Positions 50,315 through 51,496 of a DNA stretch of 51,496 nucleotides are shown here, one piece after another. Each line of letters begins with the position of its first letter. Positions within the stretch are counted from its first letter, which is position 1. The DNA lies in contig DJRF01000010.1 in assembly GCA_002437725.1 (NCBI GenBank), forward strand, positions 480,708 to 532,203, written 5' to 3'. A program made the translations under genes and the position numbers. The notes below the pieces were generated by a model that saw only the letters and a program-made list of their open reading frames with translations, was not told the origin of the DNA and made no database searches. Origin of the DNA: Treponema sp. UBA6367 (GTDB taxonomy: Bacteria; Spirochaetota; Spirochaetia; Treponematales; Treponemataceae).

Positions 50315-51343
50315 ATGAAAAAATCGAAAATATTTAAAACATTTCTTATTGCAACTAGCCTAACCACTTTGTTTTCATGCGTTTCAACAGGAGTTTCAAA
50401 ACCATCTTCAAACGAAAACGGCAATAACGAAGACTCTTTTGTAGAAGTCAACGAGCCTTCTGAAAAAGTAAAACGAGAACCTAAACCAATTACCGTGCAA
50501 AATACATCAAATCAAAAAGAGCAGAATTTTAAAAATTTGCTAAAAAATCTTGAGCTAAAAGTTATTTCTGCTCCAAATTCTAACAAACCAGTTTATACAG
50601 GGCAACAGTTTTCTGTACCTTATGTAATCCAAGTATTAAATGAAAATGAAGCTGCAGAAGGAATTGATATTACAGTTTCATGGCCGATTTCAAGGACTAA
50701 TGATACTGTTTCCTATGGTACAACTAAGCTAAAAACAGATGCCGAAGGCAAAATTTCTTTTTTACCACAAGCAGCTAGCATAGCCTTTGATGATAAAGTA
50801 ACATTCTATCCTACTCCTGTCAGTTCCTCTTCTAATATAGTTCAAGAAGCCTATGCACTTGCAGTTGAATCTCCTTATAAAGTAAAGTCTTCCCTTACAA
50901 AATGGCCTGGTGGAATCATTTTTGTATATGACGTAAATGAAAAAGGAACGCCTACAACAAACAGTTTTAGTTTTCTTCAATATCTAAGAAATTCTGGAAT
51001 AAATGCAGGAAATGCGCCTGTAAGCGATTCTTCTTATTTGAACAAAGAACCTATTGATGTATATAAAGAATGTATAAATATAACTTCTGGAGAAATAAAG
51101 CGAGCGGCAAACTTCTTGGTGGTAGGCTCCTTAAAATATGCAAAGCCTGCAGAAGTAACAGAAACAAGCGCAACTGTTGCAATAACAGCAGATATAACTT
51201 GCATTGAAATGAAAACTGGCTCAGTGGTATATAAAACTTCAATAACAGAAGAATCTTCTGGAAAGTCAAAAAGTATTGCAGAACAAGCTGCAAGAAAAAT
51301 AGTTGCAGAAAAAGCTGCCGAATCAGTTATTTTTGGAATGTAA
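50315..51343 (+). CDS. Lipoprotein, unknown function
   Basis: A 342-aa protein with a lipobox (TTLFSC, lipid Cys at residue 22). Residues 23-80 are Asn/Ser/Lys-rich linker. The middle is a predicted beta-sandwich (QQFSVPYVIQVLNEN ... GIDITVSWP ... KTDAEGKISFLP) like an extracellular Ig-type domain. The C-terminal 90 residues (FLVVGSLKYAKPAEV ... TADITCIEMKTGSVVYKTSI) resemble lipoproteins with a CsgG/LPP20-type fold, uncertain. I chose the ATG at 50315 with GGAG 7 bases before it; an upstream ATG at 50282 would spoil the signal peptide. Confidence 0.8.
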   Translation: MKKSKIFKTFLIATSLTTLFSCVSTGVSKPSSNENGNNEDSFVEVNEPSEKVKREPKPITVQNTSNQKEQNFKNLLKNLELKVISAPNSNKPVYTGQQFSVPYVIQVLNENEAAEGIDITVSWPISRTNDTVSYGTTKLKTDAEGKISFLPQAASIAFDDKVTFYPTPVSSSSNIVQEAYALAVESPYKVKSSLTKWPGGIIFVYDVNEKGTPTTNSFSFLQYLRNSGINAGNAPVSDSSYLNKEPIDVYKECINITSGEIKRAANFLVVGSLKYAKPAEVTETSATVAITADITCIEMKTGSVVYKTSITEESSGKSKSIAEQAARKIVAEKAAESVIFGM

Positions 51344-51349
51344 GGAGAG

Positions 51350-51492
51350 AAGATAAAAACAGCCGAAAATAGCGTCTGTTTTATCTTGAAAAGTTTGCGT
51401 TGCAAACTTTCTTATCAACTGTTGTTTCTCACTCCGTTGCGAAACAACTTAAAAAGTCAATCCTAAAACTGAAGTTTTAATCTTGACTTTTT
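51350..51492 (+). repeat. Cluster of four palindromes at window end, including repeat R2 copy 3
   Basis: After the lipoprotein stop come four stem-loops: AAGATAAAAACAG/CTGTTTTATCTT (51350-51387), AAAGTTTGC/GCAAACTTT (51390-51410), GTTGTTTC/GAAACAAC (51421-51448), and AAAAAGTCAA/TTGACTTTTT with inner AAAACT/AGTTTT (51451-51492). The first two together are the reverse complement of the R2 copies at 26161 and 42966. The fourth ends in a T run and is a likely terminator. Confidence 0.7.
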
Positions 51493-51496
51493 ATGG

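Noticed and set aside
1..51496. CRISPR array, insertion sequence or defence island
   Set aside because: No regularly spaced direct repeats, no transposase and no cas, restriction or toxin-antitoxin genes were found; apart from the orphan recombinase the gene content is core.

Overview
The window looks like chromosome of a low-GC, AT-rich treponeme-like spirochaete, probably host-associated. The evidence is the gene content and order. There is a flagellar distal-rod block (FlgF/FlhO, FlgG, muramidase-less FlgJ) behind a sigma-28 type promoter, a YicC/Cmk pair after MurC, the block mreB-mreC-mreD-PBP2-rodA, and the block MBL hydrolase-mltG-dnaG-rpoD-zinc ribbon protein-rnpB. Many lineage-restricted secreted, TPR and ankyrin proteins are also present. 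The genus-level assignment is an inference from these families; no rRNA gene is present to confirm it.

Layout. Positions 1-2277 hold the flagellar rod genes (+). Positions 2317-5291 hold murC, yicC and a cytidylate-kinase-like gene (+). Positions 5423-8520 (-) hold leuD, leuC, a D-2-hydroxyacid dehydrogenase and a small HMA-like protein without its metal cysteines. Positions 8603-13555 (-) hold rlmN, a TPR protein, a small protein, rsmD and a secreted ankyrin protein. Mfd fills 13723-17325 (-). Positions 17384-19198 (+) hold a tightly coupled trio: a secreted protein, a receiver-like protein lacking the phospho-acceptor Asp, and a double zinc-ribbon membrane protein. A tRNA-Leu follows, then a frameshifted tyrosine recombinase with intact catalytic residues. 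Positions 20555-24510 (-) hold two RluA-family pseudouridine synthases, a small membrane protein, yggS and rsmA. After tRNA-Gly come dnaB and the operon rpsF-ssb-rpsR-rplI (-).

Positions 28287-42057 are one long minus-strand core region: rodA, PBP2, mreD, mreC, mreB, a TPR protein, RNase P RNA, a zinc ribbon/coiled-coil protein, rpoD, dnaG, mltG, a 64-aa protein and an MBL hydrolase. Next come tRNA-Tyr, tRNA-Thr and an AroH chorismate mutase, then a Band-7-like membrane protein. A small membrane protein and cca lie on +, followed by a flavin reductase family protein and trpS on -, then folC, alr and a lipoprotein on +.

Most genes are housekeeping genes arranged in tight units with 4-bp overlaps. 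The MreBCD/PBP2/RodA set makes the elongation machinery. DnaG and RpoD form a macromolecular-synthesis unit. S6, SSB, S18 and L9 form the usual ribosomal/replication operon.

The less ordinary signals are these: (i) four genes (murC, ankyrin gene, folC, alr) whose predicted -10 boxes end only 8-9 bases before the ATG with no Shine-Dalgarno sequence, suggesting leaderless mRNAs; (ii) a recombinase beside tRNA-Leu split by a run of ten A; (iii) a three-copy, roughly 60-bp two-hairpin repeat; (iv) a second, more degenerate intergenic repeat family; (v) a pseudo-receiver with exact CheY spacing but Ser at the Asp position; (vi) a CXXC-less HMA-like protein. No CRISPR array, insertion sequence, defence island or toxin-antitoxin pair was seen.
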